A DNA stretch of 64,000 bases from positions 434,001 through 498,000 of the forward strand of contig NZ_JAIVAE010000002.1 in assembly GCF_020171785.1 (NCBI RefSeq), read 5' to 3'. Positions within the stretch are counted from its first letter, which is position 1, and every line of letters begins with the position of its first letter. Shown here one piece after another: positions 48,092 through 58,255 of the stretch. The DNA is from Guptibacillus hwajinpoensis. Lineage in GTDB: Bacteria > Bacillota > Bacilli > Bacillales > Guptibacillaceae. Position numbers and translations under genes: made by a program. The notes under the pieces are model-generated. The model was not told the DNA's origin. It saw only the letters and a list, made by a program, of their open reading frames with translations, and did no database searches.

Positions 48092-50176
48092 ATGAGTAAG
48101 ATGCGAATTCATGAGTATGCAAAAGAACATAATACTACTAGTAAGGATGTTATCGAAAAGTTAACAAGCATGAATATTACGGTAAAAAATCATATGTCTG
48201 TGATTGATGACCAGGCGATGGCTAAGCTTAATAACGATTCGAAACAATCCAAAAAGGGAAGCGACAAAAACAGTATGGAAAATAAAAACAATCGAAACAA
48301 CCCAAAAGCAAATGCAAATCAAAAGAACAGCAAAAGCGCGCCAAATAACCGCCGAGGTGGACGTCGTCCTAACCGTCGTGGGAAAGGACAACCTCCTAAA
48401 AACACGGCTGCTCCAAGAAGACTGCCTTCTAAGGTAACGTTTATTGGTTCACTTACAGTAGGCCAACTTGCTGAAAAACTAGGTAAAGATGCTTCTGAAC
48501 TGATTAAAAAGCTAATGGGTCTTGGTGTAATGGCTACAATTAACCAGGAACTAGATAAAGATACGATGGAGCTCATTTGTGATGATTACGGCGTAAAAGT
48601 TGAAGAAGAAGAGCTGTTCGAAGTAACAGATCTTGATAATTACACAAGTGAAGACGAAGAAGGTAAGCTTGTTGAGCGTCCTGCTGTTGTGACGATCATG
48701 GGTCACGTTGACCACGGTAAAACAACGCTACTTGACGGAATTCGCGATACAAAAGTAACGCAGGGTGAAGCAGGCGGTATTACGCAGCACATTGGTGCTT
48801 ACCAGATTGAAGAGAACAATAAAAAAATCACGTTCCTTGATACTCCTGGACACGCAGCATTTACAACAATGCGTGCACGTGGAGCAAAAGTAACGGATAT
48901 TACGGTTCTTGTTGTTGCAGCGGATGACGGTGTTATGCCACAAACGGTTGAAGCCATTAACCACGCAAAAGCAGCAGAAGTTCCAATTATCGTTGCAGTT
49001 AATAAGATGGATAAAGAAGGAGCAAATCCTGATCGCGTCATGCAGGAACTAACTGAGTATGAACTCGTATCTGAAGAATGGGGCGGGGACACGATTTTCG
49101 TTAATCTTTCTGCTATTAAGCGTGAAGGAATTGACAATCTTCTTGAGACGATCCTTTTGATTTCAGAAGTAGAAGAGTTTAAAGCAAACCCTAATAAGCT
49201 TGCTACAGGTACAGTGATTGAAGCACAGCTTGATAAAGGGCGCGGGCCAGTGGCTACACTACTTGTACAAGAAGGTACGCTAAAAGTTGGTGATCCTGTT
49301 GTAGTTGGTAACACATTTGGTCGTGTTCGTGCGATGGTGAACGATCTTGGTAAGCGTGTTGAAACCGCTGCACCTTCTACGCCTGTCGAAGTGACTGGTT
49401 TGAGTGACGTTCCAAATGCTGGTGATCGCTTTGTGGCATTTGAAGATGAGAAAACAGCACGTCAAGTTGGGGAAGCGCGTAATCAGCAGCAAATTGAAGC
49501 TCAGCGTAAAGAATCTTCAAAAATGAATTTGGATGATTTATTTGAAAAGATTCAGCAAGGCGATGTGAAAGATATCAATGTTATCGTGAAAGCTGATGTA
49601 CAGGGTTCAGTTGAAGCACTTGCTGGCTCACTTCAGAAGATTGAAGTAGAAGGTGTGAAGATCAACATTATTCATACAGCTGTTGGTGCTATTACAGAAT
49701 CAGATATTATTCTTGCTTCTGCTTCTAATGCGATTATTATTGGATTTAACGTACGCCCTGATTCAAATGCGAAGAAAGTGGCTGATTCTGAGCAAGTAGA
49801 AATTCGCTTGCATCGTGTAATTTATACAGCGATTGAAGAAATCGAATCGGCAATGAAAGGAATGCTCGATCCAGTTTATGAGGAAAAAGTAATTGGTCAA
49901 GCTGAAGTACGTGAAACGTTTAAAGTTTCTAAAGTAGGTACAATTGCAGGATCTTACGTAACAGAAGGTAAAATCACACGTAATTCTGGCGTTCGTGTTA
50001 TCCGTGACGGTATTGTCGTATTCGAAGGTGAAGTCGATACATTGAAACGCTTCAAAGACGATGCGAAAGAAGTGGCAAAAGGCTACGAATGTGGTATTAC
50101 ACTTGCAAAGTTCAATGATGTTAAAGAAGGCGACATTATTGAAGCCTTTATCATGGAGGAAGTAAAGCCTAAGTGA
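48092..50176 (+). CDS. infB: Translation initiation factor IF-2
   Basis: This 694-residue GTPase positions fMet-tRNA on the 30S subunit. The N-terminus (1-50) is an IF2N helix, followed by a low-complexity Asn/Lys/Arg-rich linker (about 50-110) and a second IF2N repeat ([21 protein letters not shown]). The G domain has [20 protein letters not shown] and NKMD; C-terminal domains C1 and C2 follow. Length is slightly below B. subtilis (716), the difference lying in the linker. ylxP overlaps its stop codon. Confidence 0.97.
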   Translation: MSKMRIHEYAKEHNTTSKDVIEKLTSMNITVKNHMSVIDDQAMAKLNNDSKQSKKGSDKNSMENKNNRNNPKANANQKNSKSAPNNRRGGRRPNRRGKGQPPKNTAAPRRLPSKVTFIGSLTVGQLAEKLGKDASELIKKLMGLGVMATINQELDKDTMELICDDYGVKVEEEELFEVTDLDNYTSEDEEGKLVERPAVVTIMGHVDHGKTTLLDGIRDTKVTQGEAGGITQHIGAYQIEENNKKITFLDTPGHAAFTTMRARGAKVTDITVLVVAADDGVMPQTVEAINHAKAAEVPIIVAVNKMDKEGANPDRVMQELTEYELVSEEWGGDTIFVNLSAIKREGIDNLLETILLISEVEEFKANPNKLATGTVIEAQLDKGRGPVATLLVQEGTLKVGDPVVVGNTFGRVRAMVNDLGKRVETAAPSTPVEVTGLSDVPNAGDRFVAFEDEKTARQVGEARNQQQIEAQRKESSKMNLDDLFEKIQQGDVKDINVIVKADVQGSVEALAGSLQKIEVEGVKINIIHTAVGAITESDIILASASNAIIIGFNVRPDSNAKKVADSEQVEIRLHRVIYTAIEEIESAMKGMLDPVYEEKVIGQAEVRETFKVSKVGTIAGSYVTEGKITRNSGVRVIRDGIVVFEGEVDTLKRFKDDAKEVAKGYECGITLAKFNDVKEGDIIEAFIMEEVKPK

Positions 50177-50448
50177 TTGGATACGTCGAATGTGAATGCA
50201 TCATTTACGATGCGCAATCTTTGAAGGAAAAAAGAGCTGTGCTTCAGTCGGTAATCAGCCGACTGAAGCACAATAATCTTGCAATTTCTGAGCTTGATAG
50301 CCAGGATCTCTGGCAACATACTGTGCTCGGTATTGTCACGACGGCTTCAAGCAAAACGGCGTGTGAGCGTGAGCTGCAGCGTGCTATTTCATTGATTGAC
50401 TCACGTCCGGATATCGAACTCACTCGAGCAACTTATGAGTGGCTTTAG
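50173..50448 (+). CDS. ylxP: DUF503 family protein YlxP
   Basis: This 91-residue protein matches YlxP (DUF503), found between infB and rbfA in Bacilli. The signature is [19 protein letters not shown] followed by NLAISELD. Function is not established; its location suggests a link to ribosome biogenesis. Translation begins at a GTG overlapping the infB stop (GTGA), so it depends on infB translation. rbfA starts 20 bp later. Confidence 0.92.
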   Translation: MIGYVECECIIYDAQSLKEKRAVLQSVISRLKHNNLAISELDSQDLWQHTVLGIVTTASSKTACERELQRAISLIDSRPDIELTRATYEWL

Positions 50449-50468
50449 GAAAGAAACGAGGTGTAACG

Positions 50469-50819
50469 ATGAGTAATGTTCGCGCAAATCGTGTTGGTGA
50501 ACAGATGAAGAAAGAGCTTGGTGATATAATCAGCAGGAAGATTAAAGACCCGCGCGTAGGTTTCGTTACAGTAACAGCAGTCGAAGTTACGAATGATCTA
50601 CAGCAAGCAACGGTATTTATTACAGTCCTTGGTGACGAAGAGAAGAAAGAAGCAACCCTGAACGGCCTCGCGAAAGCAACTGGTTTTATCCGTTCTGAAA
50701 TCGGGAAACGCATCCGTCTTCGTAAAACACCGGAGATTTACTTTGAATTTGATGAATCAATCGATTATGGTAACAAAATCGAACGACTTCTTGCAGATTT
50801 AAATCAAGCGGATGAGTAA
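50469..50819 (+). CDS. rbfA: Ribosome-binding factor A
   Basis: This 116-residue KH-type protein binds immature 30S subunits near helix 1 of 16S rRNA and is important for cold growth. [22 protein letters not shown] at the N-terminus and KIERLLADL at the C-terminus are typical. ATG at 50469 lies 6 bases after GAGGTG; an in-frame ATG at 50439 lies inside ylxP. A weak hairpin follows. Confidence 0.95.
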   Translation: MSNVRANRVGEQMKKELGDIISRKIKDPRVGFVTVTAVEVTNDLQQATVFITVLGDEEKKEATLNGLAKATGFIRSEIGKRIRLRKTPEIYFEFDESIDYGNKIERLLADLNQADE

Positions 50820-50824
50820 TGATG

Positions 50825-50852
50825 AAGGGATAGGCAGGAATGTCTATCCTTT
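50825..50852 (+). terminator. Weak hairpin between rbfA and truB
   Basis: AAGGGATAG (50825-50833) pairs with CTATCCTTT (50844-50852, one G-U) but the following bases TCTCTATG are not U-rich. Read-through to truB is likely. Confidence 0.4.
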
Positions 50853-50884
50853 CTCTATGTCATCAGATTGAAAGGAGGAAGAGC

Positions 50885-51781
50885 ATGAACGGCGTATTAC
50901 CTTTAAAAAAACCGGCTGGTATGACCTCTCATGACTGTGTTGCCATAACTAGAAAGTTATTACACACAAAAAAAGTGGGGCATACGGGAACGTTAGATCC
51001 TGATGTGACGGGCGTATTGCCTTTATGCATTGGAAGAGCAACAAAAGTTGCCCAATATATGACGGATTTTTCGAAAACGTATGAAGCGGTTATTACACTT
51101 GGATTTTCAACGACGACGGAAGATGCGTCTGGAGAGAAAGTGGAAGAAAAGAAAGTGGACAAACTGCCTTCAACTAACGATATAGAAGAAGCACTTGCTG
51201 CGTTTCGAGGTGAGATAGAGCAAGTTCCTCCGATGTATTCAGCTGTTAAAATAAACGGAAAAAAATTATATGAGTATGCATTTAAGGGAGAGGTCGTTGA
51301 GCGTCCGTCTCGAAAAGTCACGATTCATGAGCTTGAACAAATTGGTGAGGTAACAAAAGGCGATGGAACTATTTCAATCCCTGTTCGTGTCACATGTAGT
51401 AAGGGGACTTACATTCGAACACTTGCGGTCGATATAGGAGAGCATCTTGGATATCCAGCTCATATGTCATTTTTAATTCGCACCGCTTCTGGACCATTTA
51501 AACTAGAAGAATGTTTGACATTTGATGAGATTAAACAGATGATAGAAGATGAAACGCTCTCTCTTTTCCCGATGGAATATGCTCTTTCTGCCATGCCATC
51601 TTTAACAGTCGAACCTGAGCTTGAAGCTAAACTTCAAAATGGAGCTGTACTTCCTCAGGTGGATGAGATGACAGAAGATCGACTCGTTATGTACAATAAG
51701 GACGGAGAAGCAATTGCAATCTATCAAAAACATCCTGAGAAACCTGGCTTAATGAAGCCTGAGAAAGTGTTTTCGAGATGA
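50885..51781 (+). CDS. truB: tRNA pseudouridine(55) synthase TruB
   Basis: This 298-residue enzyme makes pseudouridine 55 in the T-loop of tRNAs. The catalytic Asp is in KVGHTGTLDPDVTGVLPL near residue 40, and GTYIRTLAVDIGEHLGY is the second signature. ATG at 50885 follows AAGGAGGAAGAGC; the frame from 50840 includes the hairpin region. Together with TrmFO and TrmD this window encodes three tRNA-modifying enzymes. Confidence 0.96.
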   Translation: MNGVLPLKKPAGMTSHDCVAITRKLLHTKKVGHTGTLDPDVTGVLPLCIGRATKVAQYMTDFSKTYEAVITLGFSTTTEDASGEKVEEKKVDKLPSTNDIEEALAAFRGEIEQVPPMYSAVKINGKKLYEYAFKGEVVERPSRKVTIHELEQIGEVTKGDGTISIPVRVTCSKGTYIRTLAVDIGEHLGYPAHMSFLIRTASGPFKLEECLTFDEIKQMIEDETLSLFPMEYALSAMPSLTVEPELEAKLQNGAVLPQVDEMTEDRLVMYNKDGEAIAIYQKHPEKPGLMKPEKVFSR

Positions 51782-51799
51782 AGTTAGAAGGTGAAACCG

Positions 51800-52732
51800 T
51801 TGAAGACAATTTATTTATCGCATCCACATCAATTGAAGGCGGAACATCCTGCGGTCATGGCGCTTGGATATTTTGATGGCATTCACCGTGGTCATCAGAA
51901 AGTGATTTCGACGGCAAAAAAGATCGCTGATGAGAAAGGTGTCGAGTCAGCAGTTATGACTTTCTATCCTCATCCATCAGTCGTTTTAGGGAAATCCACC
52001 CCGCAAACGAAAGCCATTACCCCCCTTGATGATAAAATTGATTTAATTGATGGAATGGGGATTGATGTTCTTTATATCGTGAAGTTCGATCAAACGATTG
52101 CAGGCATAACCCCACAACAATTTGTAGACGACTATATTATTGCTTTATCTGTTGTACACGTTGTCGCAGGGTTTGATTATACATATGGAAGCAAAGGGAG
52201 AGGCACGATGGACTCGCTTCCTTTCCATGCGCGAAATCAGTTTGATCAAACCGTTATTGATAAAGTTTCACAGCAAGATGAAAAAGTTAGCTCAACCCTC
52301 ATTCGTTCATATATACGTGATGGAGCGGTGGAGAACGTTGAAGCGGTTCTTGGTCGCCGTTATGTAGTTAAAGGAACGGTTGTAAAGGGAGACCAGCGTG
52401 GTCGTACGATAGGTTTTCCAACAGCAAATGTTGACCTCAAGGATGATTATCTTGTTCCTGATACAGGCGTTTACGCTGTTCGGATGCGGGCGAAAGAAGA
52501 GTGGATGAACGGTGTATGCAACGTTGGGTATAAACCAACGTTTTATGAAGAAAAGCCAGATCAGCCGTCTTTAGAAGTGCATGTATTTGATTTTAGCGGT
52601 GACTTATATGGTCAGCAGGTAGAAGTGGAGTTTTACGAGAAGATTCGCGGAGAAGTGAAATTCTCGTCTGTAGATGACTTGATTGCTCAAATTGGTCAGG
52701 ATGCGAAAGACGCAAAGAAAATCTTGAAATAG
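51800..52732 (+). CDS. ribF: Bifunctional riboflavin kinase/FAD synthetase RibF
   Basis: This 310-residue enzyme makes FMN and then FAD. The N-terminal adenylyltransferase domain has [17 protein letters not shown] and [12 protein letters not shown], and the C-terminal riboflavin kinase domain has [18 protein letters not shown] and [11 protein letters not shown] chose TTG at 51800 ([12 protein letters not shown] like B. subtilis RibC), 8 bases from AGAAGG; GTG at 51791 overlaps that site. It sits between truB and rpsO, the standard order. Confidence 0.94.
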   Translation: MKTIYLSHPHQLKAEHPAVMALGYFDGIHRGHQKVISTAKKIADEKGVESAVMTFYPHPSVVLGKSTPQTKAITPLDDKIDLIDGMGIDVLYIVKFDQTIAGITPQQFVDDYIIALSVVHVVAGFDYTYGSKGRGTMDSLPFHARNQFDQTVIDKVSQQDEKVSSTLIRSYIRDGAVENVEAVLGRRYVVKGTVVKGDQRGRTIGFPTANVDLKDDYLVPDTGVYAVRMRAKEEWMNGVCNVGYKPTFYEEKPDQPSLEVHVFDFSGDLYGQQVEVEFYEKIRGEVKFSSVDDLIAQIGQDAKDAKKILK

Positions 52733-52739
52733 ATTTCCC

Positions 52740-52768
52740 TTGCATTTTAGGAAGAAAACCTGTAATCT
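52740..52768 (+). promoter_or_regulatory. Possible rpsO promoter
   Basis: TTGCAT (52740-52745), 17 bp, TAATCT (52763-52768); a TATTAT overlaps at 52768-52773. Both are imperfect. Confidence 0.4.
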
Positions 52769-52789
52769 ATTATCTGTACGACAAGTACA

Positions 52790-52860
52790 CAACCTATACT
52801 GGGCAATCGAGTCACCGACGTTTGCGCGGTATCAGGGGATTAGAAATTAAGGAGGTGAAA
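52790..52860 (+). promoter_or_regulatory. Candidate S15-binding leader of rpsO
   Basis: About 70 nt precede rpsO and contain GGGCAATCGAGTCACC and GCGCGGTATCAGGGGATT, which can form a multi-branched fold. S15 autoregulates through structured leaders in Bacilli (shown for Geobacillus). The match is by position and general character, so this is tentative. Confidence 0.4.
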
Positions 52861-52863
52861 CGG

Positions 52864-53133
52864 ATGGCAATCACACAAGAGCGTAAGCAAGAGCTTATCA
52901 CTAAGTTCAAAACTCACGAGAATGATACTGGTTCTCCAGAGGTTCAAATCGCTGTCCTTACTGAGGAAATCAACAATTTGAACGATCATCTACGTTTCCA
53001 CAAGAAAGACCACCACTCTCGTCGCGGTCTTCTTAAGATGGTTGGTAAACGCCGTAATCTTTTAACGTATCTTCGTAACAAAGACGTTACTCGTTACCGC
53101 GAACTTATCAAAGAACTTGGTCTACGTCGATAA
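52864..53133 (+). CDS. rpsO: 30S ribosomal protein S15
   Basis: This 89-residue helical protein binds the 16S rRNA three-way junction. The motifs [37 protein letters not shown] and [13 protein letters not shown] are conserved. ATG at 52864 lies 8 bases from AAGGAGG; the upstream in-frame codon at 52822 lies in the leader. It is followed by its own terminator and then pnp, the classic rpsO-pnp pair. Confidence 0.97.
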   Translation: MAITQERKQELITKFKTHENDTGSPEVQIAVLTEEINNLNDHLRFHKKDHHSRRGLLKMVGKRRNLLTYLRNKDVTRYRELIKELGLRR

Positions 53134-53141
53134 TGATTCAG

Positions 53142-53168
53142 AAAAGCGGGATATTTCCCGCTTTTTTA
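53142..53168 (+). terminator. Intrinsic terminator after rpsO
   Basis: AAAAGCGGGA (53142-53151), loop TATT, TCCCGCTTTT (53156-53165), then more T. Confidence 0.9.
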
Positions 53169-53224
53169 TTAGGTTAAAAATACATAGATTTCTTCCTTTC
53201 TTTTTAGAAGTAAAAAGGTTAGGG

Positions 53225-53230
53225 TATAAT
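53225..53230 (+). promoter_or_regulatory. Candidate pnp promoter -10 element
   Basis: A perfect TATAAT lies 41 bp upstream of the pnp ATG and after the rpsO terminator. A matching -35 is not clear (TTTTAG at 17 bp). Confidence 0.45.
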
Positions 53231-53271
53231 AAAAGAAATGATTTTATTGGATGAGAGGAGTTCTCACATTA

Positions 53272-55389
53272 ATGGCACAAGAGAAGCAAGTGTTTTCAAT
53301 TGATTGGGCTGGTCGCGAATTGTCAGTTGAGATTGGTCAGCTGGCGAAGCAGGCGAGCGGTGCAGCATTGATTCGCTACGGCGATACAGCTGTACTAGCA
53401 ACGGTTACAGGTTCTAAGGAGCCGAAAGACCTTCCGTTTTTCCCACTAACGGTTAATTATGAAGAACGATTATATGCAGTAGGTAAAATTCCTGGAGGCT
53501 TCATCAAGCGTGAAGGCCGTCCAAGTGAAAAGGCAATTCTTGCGAGTCGTTTAATTGACCGCCCGATTCGTCCTTTATTCCCAGATGGTTTCCGTAATGA
53601 AGTTCAAGTAGTGAGCACAGTGATGAGCGTGGATCAAAACTGTTCTTCCGAGATGGCAGCAATGTTCGGTTCATCTCTAGCACTTGGAATTAGTGATCTT
53701 CCATTTGATGGTCCGATTGCGGGTGTGCTCGTTGGACGCATCGACGGTAAGTTCGTCGTAAATCCTAATGTTGATCAGCTTGAACAAAGTGACATTCATT
53801 TAACAGTTGCAGGTACGAAAGATGCAATCAATATGGTTGAAGCTGGCGCTGAAGAAGTACCAGAAGAAACGATGCTGGAAGGAATTCTATTCGGACATCA
53901 GGAAATTAAGCGTCTGATTTCTTTCCAAGAACAAATCATCGAAGCGGTAGGAAAAGAAAAACGTGAAGTCGTTCTGAAAAAAGCAGACGAAACGCTTGAA
54001 GCTAAGCTTAGTGAGGAATACCTTACTGATATTCAAGAAGCTGTAAAAGTGATTGAAAAGCATGCAAGACAAGAAGCGATCGATGCTGTCATGATGAATG
54101 CAACGGAAGCCTATGAAGAAAGTGAAGAATATAGCGCTGAAGAAGTGAAGTCTATTTTGAATAGCTTCGTAAAGCAAGAAGTTCGTCGCTTAATTTTGAA
54201 GGATAAAGTAAGACCAGACGGACGTGGCGTTGATGAAATTCGCCCGCTTGATTCCGAAGTCGGTATCCTTTCAAGAACACACGGCTCAGGCTTGTTCACT
54301 CGTGGACAAACCCAAGCGCTTAGCATTTGTACACTCGGCGCACTCGGAGACGTTCAAATTCTTGACGGTCTTGGTACAGAAGAATCGAAGCGATTCATGC
54401 ACCACTATAACTTCCCTAAATTCAGCGTTGGTGAAACAGGCCCAATGCGTGGACCAGGCCGCCGTGAGATTGGTCACGGTGCACTCGGTGAGCGTGCTCT
54501 TGAGCAAGTTATCCCAACAGAAAAAGATTTCCCTTACACCATTCGTCTTGTATCTGAAGTACTTGAATCAAACGGTTCAACTTCACAGGCAAGCATCTGT
54601 GCAAGTACGCTTGCGATGATGGATGCTGGTGTCCCAATTAAAGCACCAGTTGCTGGTATTGCAATGGGACTTGTTAGTGATGGAGAAGATGTAACAGTAC
54701 TTACAGACATCCAAGGCATGGAAGATGCACTTGGTGATATGGACTTTAAAGTTGCTGGTACAGAGCAAGGTGTAACGGCGCTTCAAATGGATATTAAAAT
54801 TTCAGGAATCAATGAAGACATCCTTCGTCAAGCGCTTGAACAGGCTAAAAAAGGTCGTCTTGCAATTCTTGAAAACATGATGAGTGCAATCAACGAACCT
54901 CGTACAGAGCTTTCTGCGTATGCACCGAAGATTTTGACAATGTCAATTAAACCAGATAAGATTCGCGACGTCATTGGACCAAGCGGTAAAATCATCAATA
55001 AAATCATTGAAGAAACTGGCGTAAAAATTGATATTGAGCAGGACGGTTCAATCTTCATTTCTTCAACTGAGCAAGAGATGAACGCAAAAGCGAAGAAGAT
55101 CATCGAAGATCTTGTGAGAGAAGTTGAGGTTGGCACTACTTACCTTGGTAAAGTGAAACGAGTAGAGAAATTTGGCGCATTCGTTGAGCTATTTGCTGGG
55201 AAAGAAGGCCTTGTTCATATTTCTGAACTGGCTGAAGAACGTACAAACAAAGTAGAAGATGTTGTCTCGATCGGTGATGAAATTATGGTTAAAGTAAAAG
55301 AAATCGATAAGCAGGGACGCGTCAACTTATCACGCAAAGAGATCTTAAAAGAACAGCGTGAACGTGAAGAACAAAGTCAAAAGAGTTAA
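53272..55389 (+). CDS. pnp: Polyribonucleotide nucleotidyltransferase (PNPase)
   Basis: This 705-residue trimeric exoribonuclease degrades RNA 3' to 5' by phosphorolysis. Two RNase PH-like domains (about 1-215 and 310-545) flank a helical linker, followed by KH ([16 protein letters not shown]) and S1 ([18 protein letters not shown]) domains. [12 protein letters not shown] and [17 protein letters not shown] are diagnostic. ATG at 53272 matches family starts ([14 protein letters not shown]); the earlier codon at 53251 lies before the ribosome binding site AGAGGAG, which is a bit far at 11 bases. Confidence 0.97.
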   Translation: MAQEKQVFSIDWAGRELSVEIGQLAKQASGAALIRYGDTAVLATVTGSKEPKDLPFFPLTVNYEERLYAVGKIPGGFIKREGRPSEKAILASRLIDRPIRPLFPDGFRNEVQVVSTVMSVDQNCSSEMAAMFGSSLALGISDLPFDGPIAGVLVGRIDGKFVVNPNVDQLEQSDIHLTVAGTKDAINMVEAGAEEVPEETMLEGILFGHQEIKRLISFQEQIIEAVGKEKREVVLKKADETLEAKLSEEYLTDIQEAVKVIEKHARQEAIDAVMMNATEAYEESEEYSAEEVKSILNSFVKQEVRRLILKDKVRPDGRGVDEIRPLDSEVGILSRTHGSGLFTRGQTQALSICTLGALGDVQILDGLGTEESKRFMHHYNFPKFSVGETGPMRGPGRREIGHGALGERALEQVIPTEKDFPYTIRLVSEVLESNGSTSQASICASTLAMMDAGVPIKAPVAGIAMGLVSDGEDVTVLTDIQGMEDALGDMDFKVAGTEQGVTALQMDIKISGINEDILRQALEQAKKGRLAILENMMSAINEPRTELSAYAPKILTMSIKPDKIRDVIGPSGKIINKIIEETGVKIDIEQDGSIFISSTEQEMNAKAKKIIEDLVREVEVGTTYLGKVKRVEKFGAFVELFAGKEGLVHISELAEERTNKVEDVVSIGDEIMVKVKEIDKQGRVNLSRKEILKEQREREEQSQKS

Positions 55390-55390
55390 G

Positions 55391-55420
55391 GAATTCGGCT
55401 GAGGCCGGATTCTTTTTTTA
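55391..55420 (+). terminator. Intrinsic terminator after pnp
   Basis: GAATTCGGC (55391-55399), loop TGAG, GCCGGATTC (55404-55412, one G-U), then seven T. Confidence 0.88.
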
Positions 55421-55525
55421 TTTTCAGTGATTGATGATGTATCGATGACGAATTGCCTCCTTATATAAACCCTAGTTCTAGAGCTTGCCCCATCAACATA
55501 CTTTTTTACAAAAGGGGGCAGATGA

Positions 55526-56482
55526 ATGAAGAAATCCTGGGTTCAATTCATTGTGTTTATTATGATCTTAGGCGTAGCAGCAGGTTCACTTCAGAACCCC
55601 TACACTTCCATGTATTTAACTGATTTAAAAGAGCAAGCAACAATCAGCGTCAACGGAAGTTCGTTATATAATGAAATTTTACAAGCGAAGGAACGAATGG
55701 ATATTCCACCTGCAAATGCGGTAGTTGATCGTGTATGGAAAGGCATTCCTGGATATAATGGAATCATGGTTGATGCAGAACAGTCTTACGCGAAAATGAA
55801 AGGTAAGGGCTTTGATGAAGAGATGCTTGTAAGAAAAGAAGTCGAGCCTGATATTCAGTTAGATGATCTAGAACCTACTGCCGTTTACAAAGGAAATCCA
55901 AATAAGCCAATGGTCGCCTTTATGATTAATGTGGCATGGGGGGAAGAATATTTACCTGACATGCTCCAACAATTTAAAAAATATAACGCGCACGCAACTT
56001 TTTTTCTCGATGGCTCCTGGGCAAAGAAAAACCCTGATATGGTTCGGATGATTGATGAAGAAGGTCATGAAATTGGGAACCATGCTTATTCTCATCCTGA
56101 CTTAAAACAGTTAAGCGATGCGGCGATTCGAAAAGAGCTTGAAGATACAAATCAAGTGATTGAAGCAACTCTTGATAAAAAGCCTGTTGTTTTTGCCCCT
56201 CCAAGTGGAAGTTATGCAAATAATGCTGTGAAAATTGCCGATGAACTTGGGATGCAAACGGTTCTATGGTCAGTTGATACAGTCGATTGGAAAAAACCTG
56301 CCCCACAAGCCTTAACAGCAAAGGTGTTACAAAATGTACACGCAGGAGCGCTTATTTTGATGCATCCAACTGAACCAACAGAGAAAAGTTTAGAAGCACT
56401 CATTCGGGGAGTTGAAAAAAGAGGCTATCAGTTAGGAACAGTCTCACAAGTGTTAGATTCGAAACGGGTGGAGAGAAGGTGA
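55526..56482 (+). CDS. ylxY: YlxY-type polysaccharide deacetylase-like protein
   Basis: This 318-residue protein has an N-terminal signal/anchor (residues about 5-24) and a NodB-like domain at about 125-310, so it probably acts outside the membrane. Metal-binding HAYSH and the VDTVDW motif are present, but the usual TFDDG is NVAWG and the RxPxG arginine is missing (APPSG). It may be non-catalytic or use altered chemistry. The YlxY-MlpA pairing after pnp is conserved in Bacillus. No clear promoter or terminator was found next to it. Confidence 0.88.
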   Translation: MKKSWVQFIVFIMILGVAAGSLQNPYTSMYLTDLKEQATISVNGSSLYNEILQAKERMDIPPANAVVDRVWKGIPGYNGIMVDAEQSYAKMKGKGFDEEMLVRKEVEPDIQLDDLEPTAVYKGNPNKPMVAFMINVAWGEEYLPDMLQQFKKYNAHATFFLDGSWAKKNPDMVRMIDEEGHEIGNHAYSHPDLKQLSDAAIRKELEDTNQVIEATLDKKPVVFAPPSGSYANNAVKIADELGMQTVLWSVDTVDWKKPAPQALTAKVLQNVHAGALILMHPTEPTEKSLEALIRGVEKRGYQLGTVSQVLDSKRVERR

Positions 56483-56487
56483 TAGAA

Positions 56488-56516
56488 TTGTGTCAATTCT
56501 ACATTAATGATATAGT
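56488..56516 (+). promoter_or_regulatory. mlpA promoter with extended -10
   Basis: TTGTGT (56488-56493), 17 bp, TATAGT (56511-56516) preceded by TGA. An 8-bp inverted repeat TAGAATTG/CAATTCTA (56483-56501) overlaps the -35, a possible operator. Confidence 0.6.
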
Positions 56517-56565
56517 GATTTTGGAATGTTACGAAACATAATGGTTCGATACAGGAGGAACAAGC

Positions 56566-57807
56566 TTGATAAATAAAGTAACGTGCAAAAACGGTGTAAG
56601 AGTAGTGTTAGAAAATATTCCAACAGTTCGATCGGTTGCGATCGGGATATGGATTGGAACTGGATCTCGTTTTGAACCTAAAGAGTTAAACGGGGTCTCG
56701 CATTTTCTTGAACATATGTTTTTTAAGGGGACAGAGAAGCGTAGCGCAAAAGAAATCGCTGAATCCTTTGATAGTATCGGTGGTCAAGTTAATGCGTTTA
56801 CATCCAAAGAGTATACGTGTTACTACGCAAAAGTTCTTGATGAGCATGCAGATTATGCACTTGACGTGTTAACGGATATGTTTTTCCAGTCAACGTTTGA
56901 AGCAGGTGAGCTTGCGAAAGAGAAGAACGTTGTGCATGAAGAAATCAAAATGTACGAAGACACGCCAGATGATATTGTTCATGATATGCTTAGTCAAGCA
57001 AGCTATGGTGATCATGAGCTTGCGATGCCAATTCTAGGCACAGAAGAAACGTTAAAAGATTTTTCTGGAGATACGCTTCGTGAGTACATGCAAACGCACT
57101 ATACCCCTGACAACATCGTCGTATCCATTGCTGGGAATATAGACGAATCCTTTATGCAAAAAGTTGAAGCGGCTTTTGAGCACTGGGAAACACCTGCAGG
57201 AAAACCTGAAGTACAGGCACCAATCTTTCAATCTGGTCAAATCGCTCGCAAAAAAGAAACAGAGCAAGCTCACTTATGCTTGGGATATGCTGGGTTGCCG
57301 TTTGGCACAGATGATATTTATAGTTTAATTGTCATGAACAATGTACTTGGTGGGAGCATGAGTAGTCGTCTCTTCCAGGATGTTCGGGAAGATCAAGGTC
57401 TTGCTTACTCGGTATTCTCGTACCATTCTGCTTATCAAGATAGCGGCTTGTTAACGATTTATGCTGGAACGGCTCAAAACCAGCTTGATCGTCTATATGA
57501 AACAATTCAGAAAACACTTCAGGACTTTAAACGTGATGGAATCACTTCAAAAGAGTTAAAGAACTGTAAAGAGCAGTTAAAAGGAAACTTAATGCTTAGT
57601 CTTGAAAGCACAAATAGTCGAATGAGTCGGAACGGTAAAAATGAATTGTTGTTAAACCAACATCGCTCTCTGGATGATATTATTACAAATATCGAAAGCG
57701 TTAATCATGAAAAAGTAAACAATATGATTCAGTCCATGTTTACAGATGAATTTTCAAGTTCCCTCATTAGCCCTAATGGCAAATTGCCAAGCAGCATGAA
57801 ATCATAA
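56566..57807 (+). CDS. mlpA: M16-family zinc processing protease MlpA
   Basis: This 413-residue protein is a pitrilysin/mitochondrial processing peptidase relative. The zinc motif HFLEH (HxxEH) lies near residue 45 in GVSHFLEHMFFKGTEKRS, and the distal Glu ligand lies in the VVHEEIKMYEDTPDD segment. In B. subtilis MlpA (YmxG) affects extracellular enzyme production. The start is TTG at 56566 after CAGGAGGAACA, giving family length. A strong terminator follows. Confidence 0.93.
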   Translation: MINKVTCKNGVRVVLENIPTVRSVAIGIWIGTGSRFEPKELNGVSHFLEHMFFKGTEKRSAKEIAESFDSIGGQVNAFTSKEYTCYYAKVLDEHADYALDVLTDMFFQSTFEAGELAKEKNVVHEEIKMYEDTPDDIVHDMLSQASYGDHELAMPILGTEETLKDFSGDTLREYMQTHYTPDNIVVSIAGNIDESFMQKVEAAFEHWETPAGKPEVQAPIFQSGQIARKKETEQAHLCLGYAGLPFGTDDIYSLIVMNNVLGGSMSSRLFQDVREDQGLAYSVFSYHSAYQDSGLLTIYAGTAQNQLDRLYETIQKTLQDFKRDGITSKELKNCKEQLKGNLMLSLESTNSRMSRNGKNELLLNQHRSLDDIITNIESVNHEKVNNMIQSMFTDEFSSSLISPNGKLPSSMKS

Positions 57808-57814
57808 GAGAGAT

Positions 57815-57842
57815 CCCGCCTAAATAAGGCGGGTTTTTTTCA
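57815..57842 (+). terminator. Intrinsic terminator after mlpA
   Basis: CCCGCCT (57815-57821), loop AAATA, AGGCGGG (57827-57833), then seven T. Confidence 0.92.
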
Positions 57843-57907
57843 TGTCTTCCAAGAAAGACTCTTTCATAGACTAAGATTATCAACCAGTGTAGAAGGGGGA
57901 CGGTATT

Positions 57908-58150
57908 ATGAGATTAAGTCAACTTAGTGGGAAAGAGCTTATTGATATTGAAAAAGGACGTAAGCTTGGGGTGTTGGGACAGACGGATCTCCTATTTGAT
58001 GAAAAAACAGGATTATTGAAAGAATTAATCATTCCAAAATCGTCATGGATGGGACTCAAACGAAAGGACCAGGAGATCTCGATACCGTGGGAACATATTG
58101 AAACAATTGGGAGAGATATGATTATTTTGCAAAACAATCAGAAGGAATAA
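57908..58150 (+). CDS. ymxH: YmxH/YlmC sporulation-associated PRC-barrel protein
   Basis: This 80-residue protein is a single PRC-barrel-like domain of the YlmC/YmxH family (MRLSQLSGKELIDIEKGRKLG at the start, and IPWEHIETIGRDMIIL at the end). Two paralogues occur in spore-formers; members are often transcribed during sporulation, with no defined biochemical role. It has a good AAGGGGGA ribosome binding site. It stands between mlpA and the dipicolinate genes. Confidence 0.88.
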   Translation: MRLSQLSGKELIDIEKGRKLGVLGQTDLLFDEKTGLLKELIIPKSSWMGLKRKDQEISIPWEHIETIGRDMIILQNNQKE

Positions 58151-58171
58151 AACTGGTACTCTTATCGATTC

Positions 58172-58200
58172 ACCAAGCGGGCATACCCCACATAGAATGT
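58172..58200 (+). promoter_or_regulatory. Candidate SigK promoter of dpaA
   Basis: ACC (58172-58174) and CATAGAATG (58191-58199) about 17 bp apart resemble the SigK consensus (AC, 16-17 bp, CATAnnnTA). B. subtilis spoVF (dpaAB) is transcribed by SigK in the mother cell. No SigA-like alternative was seen in this gap. Confidence 0.5.
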
Positions 58201-58255
58201 TGAGAAATTACAATAATCCCCGTAGTAAGACGTGGAAAAGGAAAGGGGAGGAACG

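Noticed and set aside
48799-49314. 171-codon minus-strand frame opposite infB
   Set aside because: Antisense shadow caused by codon bias in the IF2 G domain; Ser/Arg-rich with no recognisable fold.
55974-56321. 115-codon minus-strand frame opposite ylxY
   Set aside because: Composition and position fit a shadow frame; no ribosome binding site.
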